In this document: piece by piece, positions 35,873-44,679 of the stretch | Numbering within the stretch: the first letter of the stretch is position 1 | Layout: each line of letters starts with the position of its first letter | Assembly: GCA_030425285.1 (NCBI GenBank) | Contig: JAUIAY010000008.1 | Location: 61,512-125,511, forward strand | DNA from: Bacteroidia bacterium | GTDB taxonomy: Bacteria; Bacteroidota; Bacteroidia; Flavobacteriales; Flavobacteriaceae | Reading direction: 5' to 3' | Length of the DNA stretch: 64,000 bases | The notes under the pieces: generated by a model | Database searches by the model: none | What the model saw: only the letters and a program-made list of their open reading frames with translations | What the model was told of the DNA's origin: nothing | Made by a program: the position numbers and the translations under genes

Positions 35873-36290
35873 AGCCTCTAAAATCGTTTTTAACATGTGT
35901 ACCGTCACAATACGGTTTGTTATGTGAAGCACCACAACGACAAAAAGCCGTGGTCTTGTTTTTGGTTTCTTGATTACCATCTTTATGGGTAACCTGCAAG
36001 GTTCCATAAACCAGCAAAGGACCATTCTCCAAAACTTCTACCTTGGTTTCCAATACTTGAGAAGAGGCATCAGCCGCGTCATTCATATAATAGCTTAAAG
36101 CTCCGGAAGGACATTGCTTAACTTGGTTTACCAATTCTTCAGTTGATGCCGCATCAATTTTAATCCACGGTCGGTCTTTCGGTTGAAAAACATTTGGTAA
36201 CCCTTTTACACAAATAGCCGAGTGTATACACTTTTCGGCTTCCCAAACAATAGTGGTTTTACCATTGCTATATTCTTTTGTTTTTCCCAT
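35871..36290 (-). CDS. Double iron-sulfur protein: divergent 4Fe-4S domain plus CDGSH domain
   Basis: 139 residues from the ATG at 36290; 13 upstream codons are less likely. The N-terminal half has the mono-cluster pattern C21, C27 and C60 (EKCIHSAICVKG and CPSGA). The C-terminal half has the CDGSH 2Fe-2S site C117, C119, C128, His132 (CRCGASHNKPYCDGTH). Such proteins are probably cytoplasmic electron carriers or redox sensors; partner unknown. It is divergent from the kynurenine operon. Confidence 0.93.
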   Translation of the reverse strand: MGKTKEYSNGKTTIVWEAEKCIHSAICVKGLPNVFQPKDRPWIKIDAASTEELVNQVKQCPSGALSYYMNDAADASSQVLETKVEVLENGPLLVYGTLQVTHKDGNQETKNKTTAFCRCGASHNKPYCDGTHVKNDFRG

Positions 36291-36372
36291 GTCTGTTGCT
36301 TTCTTTAAATATACAAAAAAGTACATCAAAATTATCTCCTCAAAGCTTCTCCATTTCTAAACTTATAATTCT

Positions 36373-36380
36373 TATTTTTG
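36373..36380 (+). promoter_or_regulatory. -7 promoter element for the kynurenine operon
   Basis: TATTTTTG fits TAnnTTTG and ends 24 nt before the TTG start of kynU. Confidence 0.6.
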
Positions 36381-36404
36381 TTGGAAACCGAAAAAACATA
36401 GAAA

Positions 36405-37673
36405 TTGTCCAACTATAAAACGGGTCTTGACTTTGCAAAAGAACTAGACCAAGACGACCCATTAAAAGCATACCGCAGTAAATTTCACATCCCCAAAGAC
36501 AAAAACGGAAATGAAATGGTTTACATGTGCGGAAACTCTTTAGGTTTGCAGCCAAAAACCACAAAAACGTATTTAGATCAGGAATTAAACGACTGGGCTA
36601 ATCTTGGTGTAGAAGGTCATACAGAGGCTAAAAACCCATGGTTACCTTATCATGAATTCTTAACCGAAAGTATGGCAAAAGTGGTTGGCGCCAAGCCTAT
36701 AGAAGTGGTGACCATGAATACGCTGACGGCTAATTTACATTTTATGATGGTCTCGTTTTATAAACCTACTGCTCAACGTTATAAAATAGTCATTGAAGCG
36801 GATGCTTTCCCAAGCGACAAATATGCTGTTGAGTCGCAATTACGCCATCACGGGTTTGATGATAAAACGGGTTTAATTTTATGGAAACCCAGAAAAGGTG
36901 AAGAACTCTATCACTATGAAGATCTCGAGACCATTATTGAACAACATGGCGATGAAATTGCCTTAATTATGATTGGCAATACCAATTATTACACCGGACA
37001 GTTTTTTGACATGAAACGTATTACGGAACTTGGCCATAAACACGGTTGCATGGTTGGTTTTGATTGTGCCCATGGTGCTGGAAATGTCCAACTGAATCTA
37101 CACGATTCTGGAGCCGATTTTGCTGTTTGGTGTACCTATAAGTATTTGAATTCGGGTCCTGGAAGTTTGGCAGGTGCCTTTGTACATGAACGTCATGCCC
37201 ATGATAAAACTTTGAATCGTTTTACAGGATGGTGGAGTCACAACAAACAAACCCGATTTAACATGCGCCATGAATTTGATGTATTACCAGGTGCTGAAGG
37301 CTGGCAATTAAGCAATCCGCCTATTTTGTCATTAGCAGCAATTCGTGCTTCTTTAGATATTTTTGCAGAAGTTGGTATGGAAGCATTAACTGAAAAATCA
37401 AAAAAACTAACAGGTTATTTTGAGTTTCTATTGAAGCAATTGGGTGAAGACACCATTAGAATAATAACACCAGAAAACCCTGAAGAGCGCGGTTGTCAAC
37501 TCTCCATTCAAGTAAAAAACGCTGATAAGGCTCTATTTGATAAATTGACGGCTTCAGGTGTCATATCAGACTGGCGCGAACCCGATGTTATTCGTTGTGC
37601 ACCTGTTCCATTATACAACTCATTTGAAGATGTATATAACATGGTGGAAAAATTGAAAAAAATATTGAATTAA
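36405..37673 (+). CDS. kynU: Kynureninase
   Basis: 422 residues from a TTG start (SNYKTGLDFAKEL follows). PLP lysine K246 in WCTYKYLNSGPGSLAGAF; CGNSLGLQPK near the N-terminus; VGFDCAHGAGNV for the cofactor ring. It cleaves kynurenine or 3-hydroxykynurenine to anthranilate or 3-hydroxyanthranilate plus alanine. First gene of the kynurenine operon; a paired repeat fills the 69 bases before kmo. Confidence 0.97.
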   Translation: MSNYKTGLDFAKELDQDDPLKAYRSKFHIPKDKNGNEMVYMCGNSLGLQPKTTKTYLDQELNDWANLGVEGHTEAKNPWLPYHEFLTESMAKVVGAKPIEVVTMNTLTANLHFMMVSFYKPTAQRYKIVIEADAFPSDKYAVESQLRHHGFDDKTGLILWKPRKGEELYHYEDLETIIEQHGDEIALIMIGNTNYYTGQFFDMKRITELGHKHGCMVGFDCAHGAGNVQLNLHDSGADFAVWCTYKYLNSGPGSLAGAFVHERHAHDKTLNRFTGWWSHNKQTRFNMRHEFDVLPGAEGWQLSNPPILSLAAIRASLDIFAEVGMEALTEKSKKLTGYFEFLLKQLGEDTIRIITPENPEERGCQLSIQVKNADKALFDKLTASGVISDWREPDVIRCAPVPLYNSFEDVYNMVEKLKKILN

Positions 37674-37674
37674 C

Positions 37675-37735
37675 CTGTCACCTCGAGCGCAGTCGAGAGG
37701 TCTCATTTAGGTCTCGACTCCGCTCGACCAGACAA
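37675..37735. repeat. Paired REP-like inverted repeat between kynU and kmo
   Basis: Left arm CTGTCACCTCGAGCGCAG... starts one base after the kynU stop. The right arm ends ...CTCGACCAGACA and is its imperfect reverse complement. Each arm alone also folds (TCGA...TCGA). The same element recurs after kmo. Confidence 0.88.
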
Positions 37736-37742
37736 ATAAAAT

Positions 37743-39143
37743 ATGAAAGACAAAAAACAAAACATACTGATAATAGGCGCTGGACTTTGCGGCTCTCTCC
37801 TAGCCTTACGTTTAGGTCAACGCGGTTATAACGTAAGCGTATACGAAATGCGCCCAGATTTAAGGAAAGTAGATATTTCAGCTGGACGTTCCATTAATTT
37901 GGCTTTTTCCGATCGTGGCATTAAAGCCATGAAATTGGTTGGTATTCAAGATAAAGTGGAACCACTTTGTATTCCTATGAATGGCCGTATGTTACATGAT
38001 TTAGAAGGCAACACAACTTTGGCTCCTTACAGCGGTCGTGATCACGAATACATAAATTCCATATCACGAGGTGGTTTGAATGCTTTATTATTAGACGAAG
38101 CTGAAAAACACGAAAACGTGACCATTTATTTCAACAGAAGATGTAAATCGGTTGATTTTGAGAAAACAACTGCTACTTTTAAAGATTATGAGACTAACAA
38201 AGAATTTATTGAAGATGCTGATGTTATTATAGGAACGGATGGTGCTGGTTCGGCTCTGCGCAAGAGCTATTATTTGGAAAAGAAATTCCTGTTCAGTTTT
38301 TCACAGGATTGGTTGAGCCATGGCTATAAAGAATTAAGTATTTTACCCGGCGATAATGGTAGTTATAAAACTTATAAAAACGCACTTCATATTTGGGGAC
38401 GTGAAGCTTTTATGCTCATAGCATTGCCCAATTTAGATGGCAGCTTTACAGTTACGCTGTTTTTGAGCTTTGATGAAGGTGAATACAATTTCAATAACTT
38501 AACAACCAAAGAGCGTGTATTGGAATTCTTTGAAAAATACTTCAAGGATGCTTTAGAGCTTATGCCTAACCTAGTCGATGACTTCTTTGAGAATCCAACA
38601 GCGCCTCTTGGCACTGTAAAATGTTCGCCTTGGCACTACAAAGGCAATACCCTATTAATGGGTGACGCTGCGCACGCTATCGTACCCTTTTATGGTCAAG
38701 GAATGAATGCCTCATTTGAGGATGTTGTGGAATTTGATAAGGTTTTAGATGAAGGACATACTGACTGGGAAACTATTTTTAAGGTCTATGAAAAGAACCG
38801 TAAAAAAGACACGGATGCCATTGCCGATTTGGCCATAGATAATTTCTACGAAATGAAGGGCCATGTCAATCACACGAACTTTAGAGAAAAACGCAGCTTG
38901 GAAATGGCCTTTGAAAAAACATTCCCCAATGAGTATTCTTCCAAATACTCTTTAGTAACATTTAATGAAGACATAGGTTATAGAGATGCTATGGTACGTG
39001 GACGTGCCCAAGATAAAGCCATTTTGAATATGCTTGCAGATGGCACATTGAAAATTGATGACGATTTAAGATCGAATTTAGAAAAAGTAAAAACGGAAAC
39101 CGATAACATCCTTGAAGACGACAGAATTGCTGGATTAAAATAA
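37743..39143 (+). CDS. kmo: Kynurenine 3-monooxygenase
   Basis: 466 residues. FAD-binding IIGAGLCGSLLALRLGQRGY at the N-terminus, DVIIGTDGAGSALRK, and the second FAD motif LLMGDAAHAIVPFYGQGMNA. It hydroxylates kynurenine to 3-hydroxykynurenine with NADPH and O2. The C-terminus has no clear strong transmembrane helix, unlike eukaryotic enzymes. Flanked on both sides by the same paired repeat. Confidence 0.97.
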   Translation: MKDKKQNILIIGAGLCGSLLALRLGQRGYNVSVYEMRPDLRKVDISAGRSINLAFSDRGIKAMKLVGIQDKVEPLCIPMNGRMLHDLEGNTTLAPYSGRDHEYINSISRGGLNALLLDEAEKHENVTIYFNRRCKSVDFEKTTATFKDYETNKEFIEDADVIIGTDGAGSALRKSYYLEKKFLFSFSQDWLSHGYKELSILPGDNGSYKTYKNALHIWGREAFMLIALPNLDGSFTVTLFLSFDEGEYNFNNLTTKERVLEFFEKYFKDALELMPNLVDDFFENPTAPLGTVKCSPWHYKGNTLLMGDAAHAIVPFYGQGMNASFEDVVEFDKVLDEGHTDWETIFKVYEKNRKKDTDAIADLAIDNFYEMKGHVNHTNFREKRSLEMAFEKTFPNEYSSKYSLVTFNEDIGYRDAMVRGRAQDKAILNMLADGTLKIDDDLRSNLEKVKTETDNILEDDRIAGLK

Positions 39144-39144
39144 A

Positions 39145-39221
39145 CTGTCACCTCGAGCGAAGTCGAGAGGTCTTTTTTTATTAATTAAACTATGAGGTCT
39201 CGACTGCGCTCGACCTGACAA
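39145..39221. repeat. Second paired REP-like inverted repeat, after kmo
   Basis: Left arm CTGTCACCTCGAGCGAAG... begins one base after the kmo stop; the right arm ends ...CGCTCGACCTGACA. The arms are separated by an AT-rich spacer with a T-run. Nearly identical to the copy before kmo. Confidence 0.88.
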
Positions 39222-39234
39222 AAGAACTAAAGTT

Positions 39235-39642
39235 ATGAGTGAAGGAACAAAAGTAACACCACGAGGGGCCTACCCACATGTGAAAGTGGTTGGCGATTTT
39301 ATATTTGTATCGGGTACTAGCTCGCGCAGATCAGACAACACAATAGCCGGTGTGGACATTATTGACGAGATGGGAACCAAAAGGCTGAATGCCGAAGTAC
39401 AAACTCGCGAGGTACTCCAGAATATTGATAAAAATTTACAAACTGTTGGGGCTTCATTAAAAGACGTGGTAGATGTCACATCTTTTTTAGTAAACATGAA
39501 TGACTTTGCAGGATATAACAAAGCTTACGCTGAATTCTTTGATAAAGAAAACGGCCCAACTAGAACAACAGTAGCAGTTCATCAATTACCACATCCTGAT
39601 TTGGTGATTGAGATTAAAGTGATGGCTTATAAAAAACGGTAA
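39235..39642 (+). CDS. RidA family protein, likely 2-aminomuconate deaminase
   Basis: 135 residues, RidA/YjgF fold ([20 protein letters not shown] at the start, [41 protein letters not shown] at the end, with the conserved Arg). In kynurenine-degrading bacteria a RidA relative deaminates 2-aminomuconate to 4-oxalocrotonate, and the operon context supports that role. General enamine/imine deaminase activity is the alternative. The start of the DUF6090 gene overlaps its stop by one base (TAATG). Confidence 0.88.
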   Translation: MSEGTKVTPRGAYPHVKVVGDFIFVSGTSSRRSDNTIAGVDIIDEMGTKRLNAEVQTREVLQNIDKNLQTVGASLKDVVDVTSFLVNMNDFAGYNKAYAEFFDKENGPTRTTVAVHQLPHPDLVIEIKVMAYKKR

Positions 39643-40274
39643 TGATTAAATTCTTTCGACATATGAGGGAATCTTTACTTTTAGAAAATAAAACTTCTAA
39701 ATATTTTAAATATGCTTTAGGGGAAATTATTCTTGTAGTGATAGGTATTCTAATTGCTCTTCAAATAAACAACTGGAATGAAGACAAAAAGATTCAAAAC
39801 AACATAACAACATCTTTAAATTTATTAAAAGATGAAATCGAAATAAATAAGATGAGTATATCAAGTGTAAAGGACTATCACATCATGATAAGAGACACAC
39901 TTCAAAAAATAAACATGTCCATTGAAGAAAAAAACATTGAATCTCGTCTAGGGTTTTGGAAAGGTATGCGCACACCAAGGCTGCGTAATGCTGCTTTTCA
40001 AACTACAATACAGTCAGGAATAAGTAGAGAATTCAACCCGTTTTTATTAAGTGCCTTAAACAATCTTTACACGTATCAAGATAGTTATAATCAATTCAAC
40101 AATTCGTCCTCTCAAATTTTCTTTAACGCTGATTTTACCGATATTAAAAGTATTAAGAAAACTATGAGGTTAGTAGAAATGACAATGAATGATTTATATT
40201 ACTATGAAAAAGAACTACAAGAATCTTTCATTTATTGTTTAAAACAAATAGACTCAATTTATCCTCTAAAATAG
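39642..40274 (+). CDS. DUF6090-like membrane protein (operon passenger)
   Basis: 210 residues. The N-terminus reads [20 protein letters not shown] then YFKYALGEIILVVIGILIAL and QINNWNEDKK; this basic lead, single membrane helix and WNE motif are the signature of DUF6090. The rest is a probable coiled, periplasmic domain. Function unknown. It is placed inside the kynurenine operon between the deaminase and the dehydrogenase, with no evident role in the pathway, and its composition is more AT-rich than its neighbours. Confidence 0.88.
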   Translation: MIKFFRHMRESLLLENKTSKYFKYALGEIILVVIGILIALQINNWNEDKKIQNNITTSLNLLKDEIEINKMSISSVKDYHIMIRDTLQKINMSIEEKNIESRLGFWKGMRTPRLRNAAFQTTIQSGISREFNPFLLSALNNLYTYQDSYNQFNNSSSQIFFNADFTDIKSIKKTMRLVEMTMNDLYYYEKELQESFIYCLKQIDSIYPLK

Positions 40275-40287
40275 CTTAAAAACCAAA

Positions 40288-41727
40288 GTGAACATTCAAA
40301 ACTACATAAATGGCGGTTTTCATAATCCAATACAAGACAACTGGATTGGCAACTACAATCCTTCCAATGGTGAAGTCTATGGACAAATACCTAACTCAAA
40401 CAAGGAAGATGTTGAAAATGCCTATATAGCCGCAAAATCGGCTTTTCCGAGTTGGTCACAAACCACCTTGGAAGAACGCAGTCGTATCCTACTTAAAATT
40501 TCAGAATTAATTGAAGCCAAATTAGATAAACTAGCTACTGCCGAAAGTCAAGACAATGGTAAACCCATTAGTTTGGCCAAAACTATAGATATTCCTAGAG
40601 CTTCTAGTAATTTTCGTTTTTTCGGTAATGCTATTACCCAATTTGCTAGTGAAAGTCATGAGAGCATTGGTTTAAATGCCATCAATTACACTTTACGTCA
40701 ACCCATAGGCGTCGTTGGTTGTATTTCACCTTGGAATCTGCCTCTCTATTTATTTACATGGAAAATTGCTCCAGCACTTGCAGCAGGCAACTGCGTAGTT
40801 GCTAAGCCCAGTGAAGTGACTCCAATGACAGCTTATCTTCTAGGTGACATTTGTAATGAAGCGGGTTTACCAAAGGGTGTCTTAAATATCGTTCACGGGT
40901 TAGGAACTACAACTGGTCAAGCCATCATTGAACATCCAGACATTAAAGCTATTTCATTTACTGGAGGTACCTCTACAGGTGCCCATATTGCTAAAACTGC
41001 GGCACCAATGTTTAAAAAATTATCATTGGAGTTAGGTGGTAAAAATCCAAACGTCATATTTGCCGATTGTGATTACCAAGACATGTTAACCACAACGGTA
41101 CGTTCTTCCTTTGCGAATCAGGGTCAAATTTGTTTGTGTGGTAGTCGCATTTTTGTAGAGCAATCTATTTATGAAACCTTTAAAAACGATTTTGTAGAAA
41201 AAGTAAAACAACTTAAAGTCGGGCATCCTTCGGAAAGTACAACAAATATTGGTGCTTTAGTTTCAAAACCACATTTAGAAAAGGTGAAAAGTTATATTGA
41301 TATTGCTAAAGCAGAAGGTGGAACTATTTTGTGTGGCGGTAATGAAGTAACTATCGAAGGTTATGAAAATGGTTACTATTTAGAGCCAACTGTTATTGAA
41401 GTTACTACTGATGAATGCCGTGTCAATCAAGAAGAAATTTTTGGTCCAGTGGTAACAATTATGCCTTTTAAAACAGAAGACGAAGTCTTGCAAATGGCAA
41501 ATAAAGTGCAATACGGTTTATCAGCTACCTTATGGACTAACGACTTAAAACGCACTATGCGTATGAGTAACCAAATACAAGCTGGAATCGTTTGGGTAAA
41601 CACTTGGTTAATGCGCGATTTACGTACACCTTTTGGTGGCATGAAGGCTTCAGGTGTTGGTCGCGAAGGTGGTTTTGAAGCGCTTCGTTTTTTTACAGAA
41701 CCTAAAAATGTATGTATAAAATATTAA
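40288..41727 (+). CDS. Aldehyde dehydrogenase, likely 2-aminomuconic semialdehyde dehydrogenase
   Basis: 479 residues from a GTG start. NAD-dependent ALDH with Cys282 (NQGQICLCGS), general base Glu248 (LELGGKNPNV), and NAD loop FTGGTSTGAHI. In this operon the expected substrate is 2-aminomuconate 6-semialdehyde, oxidised to 2-aminomuconate. The 2-hydroxymuconic semialdehyde dehydrogenase subfamily is the nearest alternative. It starts 13 bases after the DUF6090 gene. Confidence 0.93.
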   Translation: MNIQNYINGGFHNPIQDNWIGNYNPSNGEVYGQIPNSNKEDVENAYIAAKSAFPSWSQTTLEERSRILLKISELIEAKLDKLATAESQDNGKPISLAKTIDIPRASSNFRFFGNAITQFASESHESIGLNAINYTLRQPIGVVGCISPWNLPLYLFTWKIAPALAAGNCVVAKPSEVTPMTAYLLGDICNEAGLPKGVLNIVHGLGTTTGQAIIEHPDIKAISFTGGTSTGAHIAKTAAPMFKKLSLELGGKNPNVIFADCDYQDMLTTTVRSSFANQGQICLCGSRIFVEQSIYETFKNDFVEKVKQLKVGHPSESTTNIGALVSKPHLEKVKSYIDIAKAEGGTILCGGNEVTIEGYENGYYLEPTVIEVTTDECRVNQEEIFGPVVTIMPFKTEDEVLQMANKVQYGLSATLWTNDLKRTMRMSNQIQAGIVWVNTWLMRDLRTPFGGMKASGVGREGGFEALRFFTEPKNVCIKY

Positions 41728-41737
41728 TATTAAAGTA

Positions 41738-42235
41738 ATGAAAAACTATATTGCTATTCTCTTTTTTTTAATTTCATTTTCGACTTTTTGCCAAAATAAT
41801 TTTATCGAATTCAAAAAAGATAATTTCAAAATTAAGTATCCTGAGAACTGGAAATTAGATACCTCGGGACAAATGAATTCATCTTTTATTCTATTCTCTC
41901 CAAAAACAGATGATGACCTCTTTGTTGAGAACATTAACCTGATTATACAAGATTTATCTGGGCAAAATTTAGATTTAGAATCTTATTCAGAACTTTCTGA
42001 AAATCAGATAAAATCAATGGTTCCAAACAGCAAATTAATTGAAAATAAAAAAGTTAATAATCACAAGGAAGTTGTTTGGAGTGGTTATGTAACTAATAAC
42101 GACTTAAAATTCAAGCAATATTATTATGTTATTGATAATAAAGCTTATGTTTTAACCTTTTCAGCTCTTGAATCAGAATATGACAATTATTTAAAAATTG
42201 GAACAGAAATTTTGAATAGTTTTCAAATAAATTAG
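41738..42235 (+). CDS. PsbP/DcrB-like secreted protein (operon passenger)
   Basis: 165 residues. Signal peptide MKNYIAILFFLISFSTFCQ, then a compact domain with FKIKYPENWKLDTS and an end FSALESEYDNYLKIGTEILNSF, the pattern of PsbP-like/DcrB-type proteins. Periplasmic or surface. Between the dehydrogenase and the SDR, three bases before the next start. No role in kynurenine breakdown is obvious. Like DUF6090 it looks inserted in the operon. Confidence 0.82.
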   Translation: MKNYIAILFFLISFSTFCQNNFIEFKKDNFKIKYPENWKLDTSGQMNSSFILFSPKTDDDLFVENINLIIQDLSGQNLDLESYSELSENQIKSMVPNSKLIENKKVNNHKEVVWSGYVTNNDLKFKQYYYVIDNKAYVLTFSALESEYDNYLKIGTEILNSFQIN

Positions 42236-42238
42236 CTT

Positions 42239-43021
42239 ATGAATCTTAACTTAAACAAAAAATATGCATTAGTATGTGGTAGTACGGCAGGAATTGGAAA
42301 AGCTACTGCCATAGCACTAGCCGAAGAAGGTGCGACAGTGACTCTTATCGCCAGAAATGAAAATAAGTTAAAGGCAGTTTTAGCCGAATTACCTCAACAT
42401 AGAAATCACGATTATATCGTTGCCGATTTTTCTAATCCTATGGAATTGAAAGATAAAATTGAAAGATACATTAAAAGCAATCACGGATTTCATGTGTTAA
42501 TAAACAATACTGGTGGACCTGCTGGCGGACCTGTTTTCAATGCCAAACTTGAGGAATTTGAAAATGCTTTTACGCAACACTTAAAATGCAATCATGTACT
42601 GGTTCAAGCTGTCGTTCCCTATATGAAAGAGCAAAGCTATGGGAGGATTATTAATGTGATTTCCACTTCAGTAAAGCAACCGTTAGATGGACTTGGTGTG
42701 AGCAACACCATCAGAGGAGCAGTTGCAAACTGGAGTAAAACATTAGCAAATGAATTAGGTCAGTTTGGAATTACCGTAAATAATGTCCTTCCAGGAGCTA
42801 CCGGAACCGAACGACTAACAGAAATTATAAAAAATAAATCGGCAAAGACTGGAAAAACTGAAGATGAAGCTGCCAATGCCATGAAGCAGGCAGTTCCAGC
42901 TAAACGTTTTGCCAAGCCTGAAGAACTGGCTTATGCCATTACTTTTTTAGCTAGTGAATGTGCTAGCTATATCAACGGAATTAATTTACCCGTTGATGGC
43001 GGAAGAACAAAATCTTTGTAA
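42239..43021 (+). CDS. Short-chain dehydrogenase/reductase
   Basis: 260 residues. Rossmann motif GSTAGIGKATAIAL and LINNTGGPAGGPV. The usual catalytic YxxxK is not clear: the region INVISTSVKQPLDGLGVSNTIRGAV has S but Tyr is replaced (SNTIRG), so the mechanism may be altered. SDRs of this kind recur in flavobacterial kynurenine operons; the reaction is unknown. It may handle a downstream semialdehyde or enol. Spaced three bases after the preceding gene. Confidence 0.88.
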   Translation: MNLNLNKKYALVCGSTAGIGKATAIALAEEGATVTLIARNENKLKAVLAELPQHRNHDYIVADFSNPMELKDKIERYIKSNHGFHVLINNTGGPAGGPVFNAKLEEFENAFTQHLKCNHVLVQAVVPYMKEQSYGRIINVISTSVKQPLDGLGVSNTIRGAVANWSKTLANELGQFGITVNNVLPGATGTERLTEIIKNKSAKTGKTEDEAANAMKQAVPAKRFAKPEELAYAITFLASECASYINGINLPVDGGRTKSL

Positions 43022-43056
43022 CTTTATAGAATTCCTTTAAATTAAAACACAACATT

Positions 43057-43593
43057 ATGAGTTCACTAGTTTCTCCTATAAATTTTAAAGCTTGGATTGA
43101 AGAAAATCGTCATTTACTAAAGCCACCTGTTGGTAACAAAGTCGTATGGAAAGATGGTGATTTTATTGTAATGGTTGTTGGTGGCCCTAATAGCAGAAAA
43201 GATTATCACTATAATGAAACTCCAGAGTTTTTCTATCAAATAGAAGGTGATATTGTTTTAAAGGTCATTGATAAAGGCACGCCTAAAGACATTCATATTA
43301 AAGAAGGTGAGATATTTTTGTTGCCTCCTAAAGTTCCTCATTCACCGCAACGAGGCGCCAACACCGTTGGTTTAGTTATTGAATACCCTCGAGAAAAAGG
43401 TGTTCAGGATGCCCTACTTTGGTTCTGTGAAAACTGCACAACAAAATTATACGAAGAGGATTTCACACTTGACAATATTGAAACTGATATGCCTAAAATT
43501 TTTGATGCCTATTATGGTGATTCTGAAAAGCGCACCTGTCCAAATTGTGGTGAAGTCATGCAACCGCCAAAAAAAGTTCAACTAGAAGATTAA
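43057..43593 (+). CDS. 3-hydroxyanthranilate 3,4-dioxygenase
   Basis: 178 residues. Cupin with Fe(II) ligands His51, Glu57 and His95 (YHYNETPEFF, PHSPQRG), the positions known in the bacterial enzyme. A C-terminal rubredoxin-like site has C124, C127, C161 and C164 (CENC, CPNC). It opens the ring of 3-hydroxyanthranilate to give 2-amino-3-carboxymuconate semialdehyde. The next gene, which decarboxylates that product, starts four bases later. Confidence 0.97.
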   Translation: MSSLVSPINFKAWIEENRHLLKPPVGNKVVWKDGDFIVMVVGGPNSRKDYHYNETPEFFYQIEGDIVLKVIDKGTPKDIHIKEGEIFLLPPKVPHSPQRGANTVGLVIEYPREKGVQDALLWFCENCTTKLYEEDFTLDNIETDMPKIFDAYYGDSEKRTCPNCGEVMQPPKKVQLED

Positions 43594-43596
43594 TTT

Positions 43597-44679
43597 ATGA
43601 AACGTAAGCTACGTATAAACGGTCACTCACATTTACTGCCTTATCCAGAGGAGATTCCACAGTTCATGAAAGATAAAGGCATTTTCTGGGTAGATAAGGA
43701 TCGAAAGTTTATGCTTCAAAAAGATTGGAACCGACCGATTACAGATTCCAGTTTCTTTTTAAATGAAAAACTAGCTTGGATGGAACGTTTTAAAATTGAC
43801 CATGCTGTTGTATTGAATTTATCGCAATTGTATGGTAACGGTCTTCGACTAGAAGAAATGAAGCAAGCTTTGCGTTTCCAGAATGATTTTAATGCCAGAA
43901 TTCAAGACGAAAACCCAAGTAAGTTCACATGTGGTTTTGTGGTTCATCCAGGTTTTGTTCGTGGTGCTTGTTGGGAAATTGAACGTTGTGTAGAAGAATT
44001 GGGTATGCGATTGCTTTGCTTACCAACGCATTATATGGATACCATTGGGACTTGGCGTTGTATTTTTGACGAGGAAAATGAACCCATCTTTGAATTAGCC
44101 AACAAATACAATTTGGCCGTAGAAATTCATCCTTACGATGGCGAAAAATTTATAAAACTTGAAAATACAGCTTGGCGTTTTCACTTAATTTGGATGTTAG
44201 CCCAATGTGCTGATGCTTATCATTTTTTGACCTTAAATGGCTATTATGAAAAGTATCCAAACATGCGTATTTGTTTTGCTCATGGTGGACAATTAGCTCA
44301 AATTAACTTGGGAAGACGTATTCAAGGTTTTGATGGACGCCATGACTTATTTGAAGGTAAAGTACACCCTAGAAAAGCCGTAGGCCATCGAAATATATTC
44401 TTTGATACCTTGGTACACGACACAGGCTCTTTAGGGCTCTTAATTAAAAATCAAACGTCTAAACAAGTTCTCATTGGTTTAGATGACCCTTATCCACTTG
44501 GTGAAATGGAAAGTTTACCACAATCATCTTATCCTGGAAAAATATTAGATTTAGCTATTGAACGTGAAATTATTACAGAACCTGAAAAGGATGCTATGTG
44601 GGAAGACAATGTCCTGCAGTGGCTATTTGGAGATGATGAAAAAAGCAAGCAGGAATTGGTTAAAAAAATCATAGGATAA
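43597..44679 (+). CDS. Amidohydrolase, 2-amino-3-carboxymuconate-6-semialdehyde decarboxylase (ACMSD) type
   Basis: 360 residues. Metal-binding HxH at residues 10-12 (NGHSHLLP), further ligands in AVEIHPYDG, CFAHGGQLAQ and GLDDPYPLG. ACMSD uses one zinc to decarboxylate the dioxygenase product, which diverts it from quinolinate/NAD toward 2-aminomuconate semialdehyde. Its presence makes the operon catabolic rather than NAD-forming. The O-methyltransferase start overlaps its stop by one base. Confidence 0.94.
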   Translation: MKRKLRINGHSHLLPYPEEIPQFMKDKGIFWVDKDRKFMLQKDWNRPITDSSFFLNEKLAWMERFKIDHAVVLNLSQLYGNGLRLEEMKQALRFQNDFNARIQDENPSKFTCGFVVHPGFVRGACWEIERCVEELGMRLLCLPTHYMDTIGTWRCIFDEENEPIFELANKYNLAVEIHPYDGEKFIKLENTAWRFHLIWMLAQCADAYHFLTLNGYYEKYPNMRICFAHGGQLAQINLGRRIQGFDGRHDLFEGKVHPRKAVGHRNIFFDTLVHDTGSLGLLIKNQTSKQVLIGLDDPYPLGEMESLPQSSYPGKILDLAIEREIITEPEKDAMWEDNVLQWLFGDDEKSKQELVKKIIG

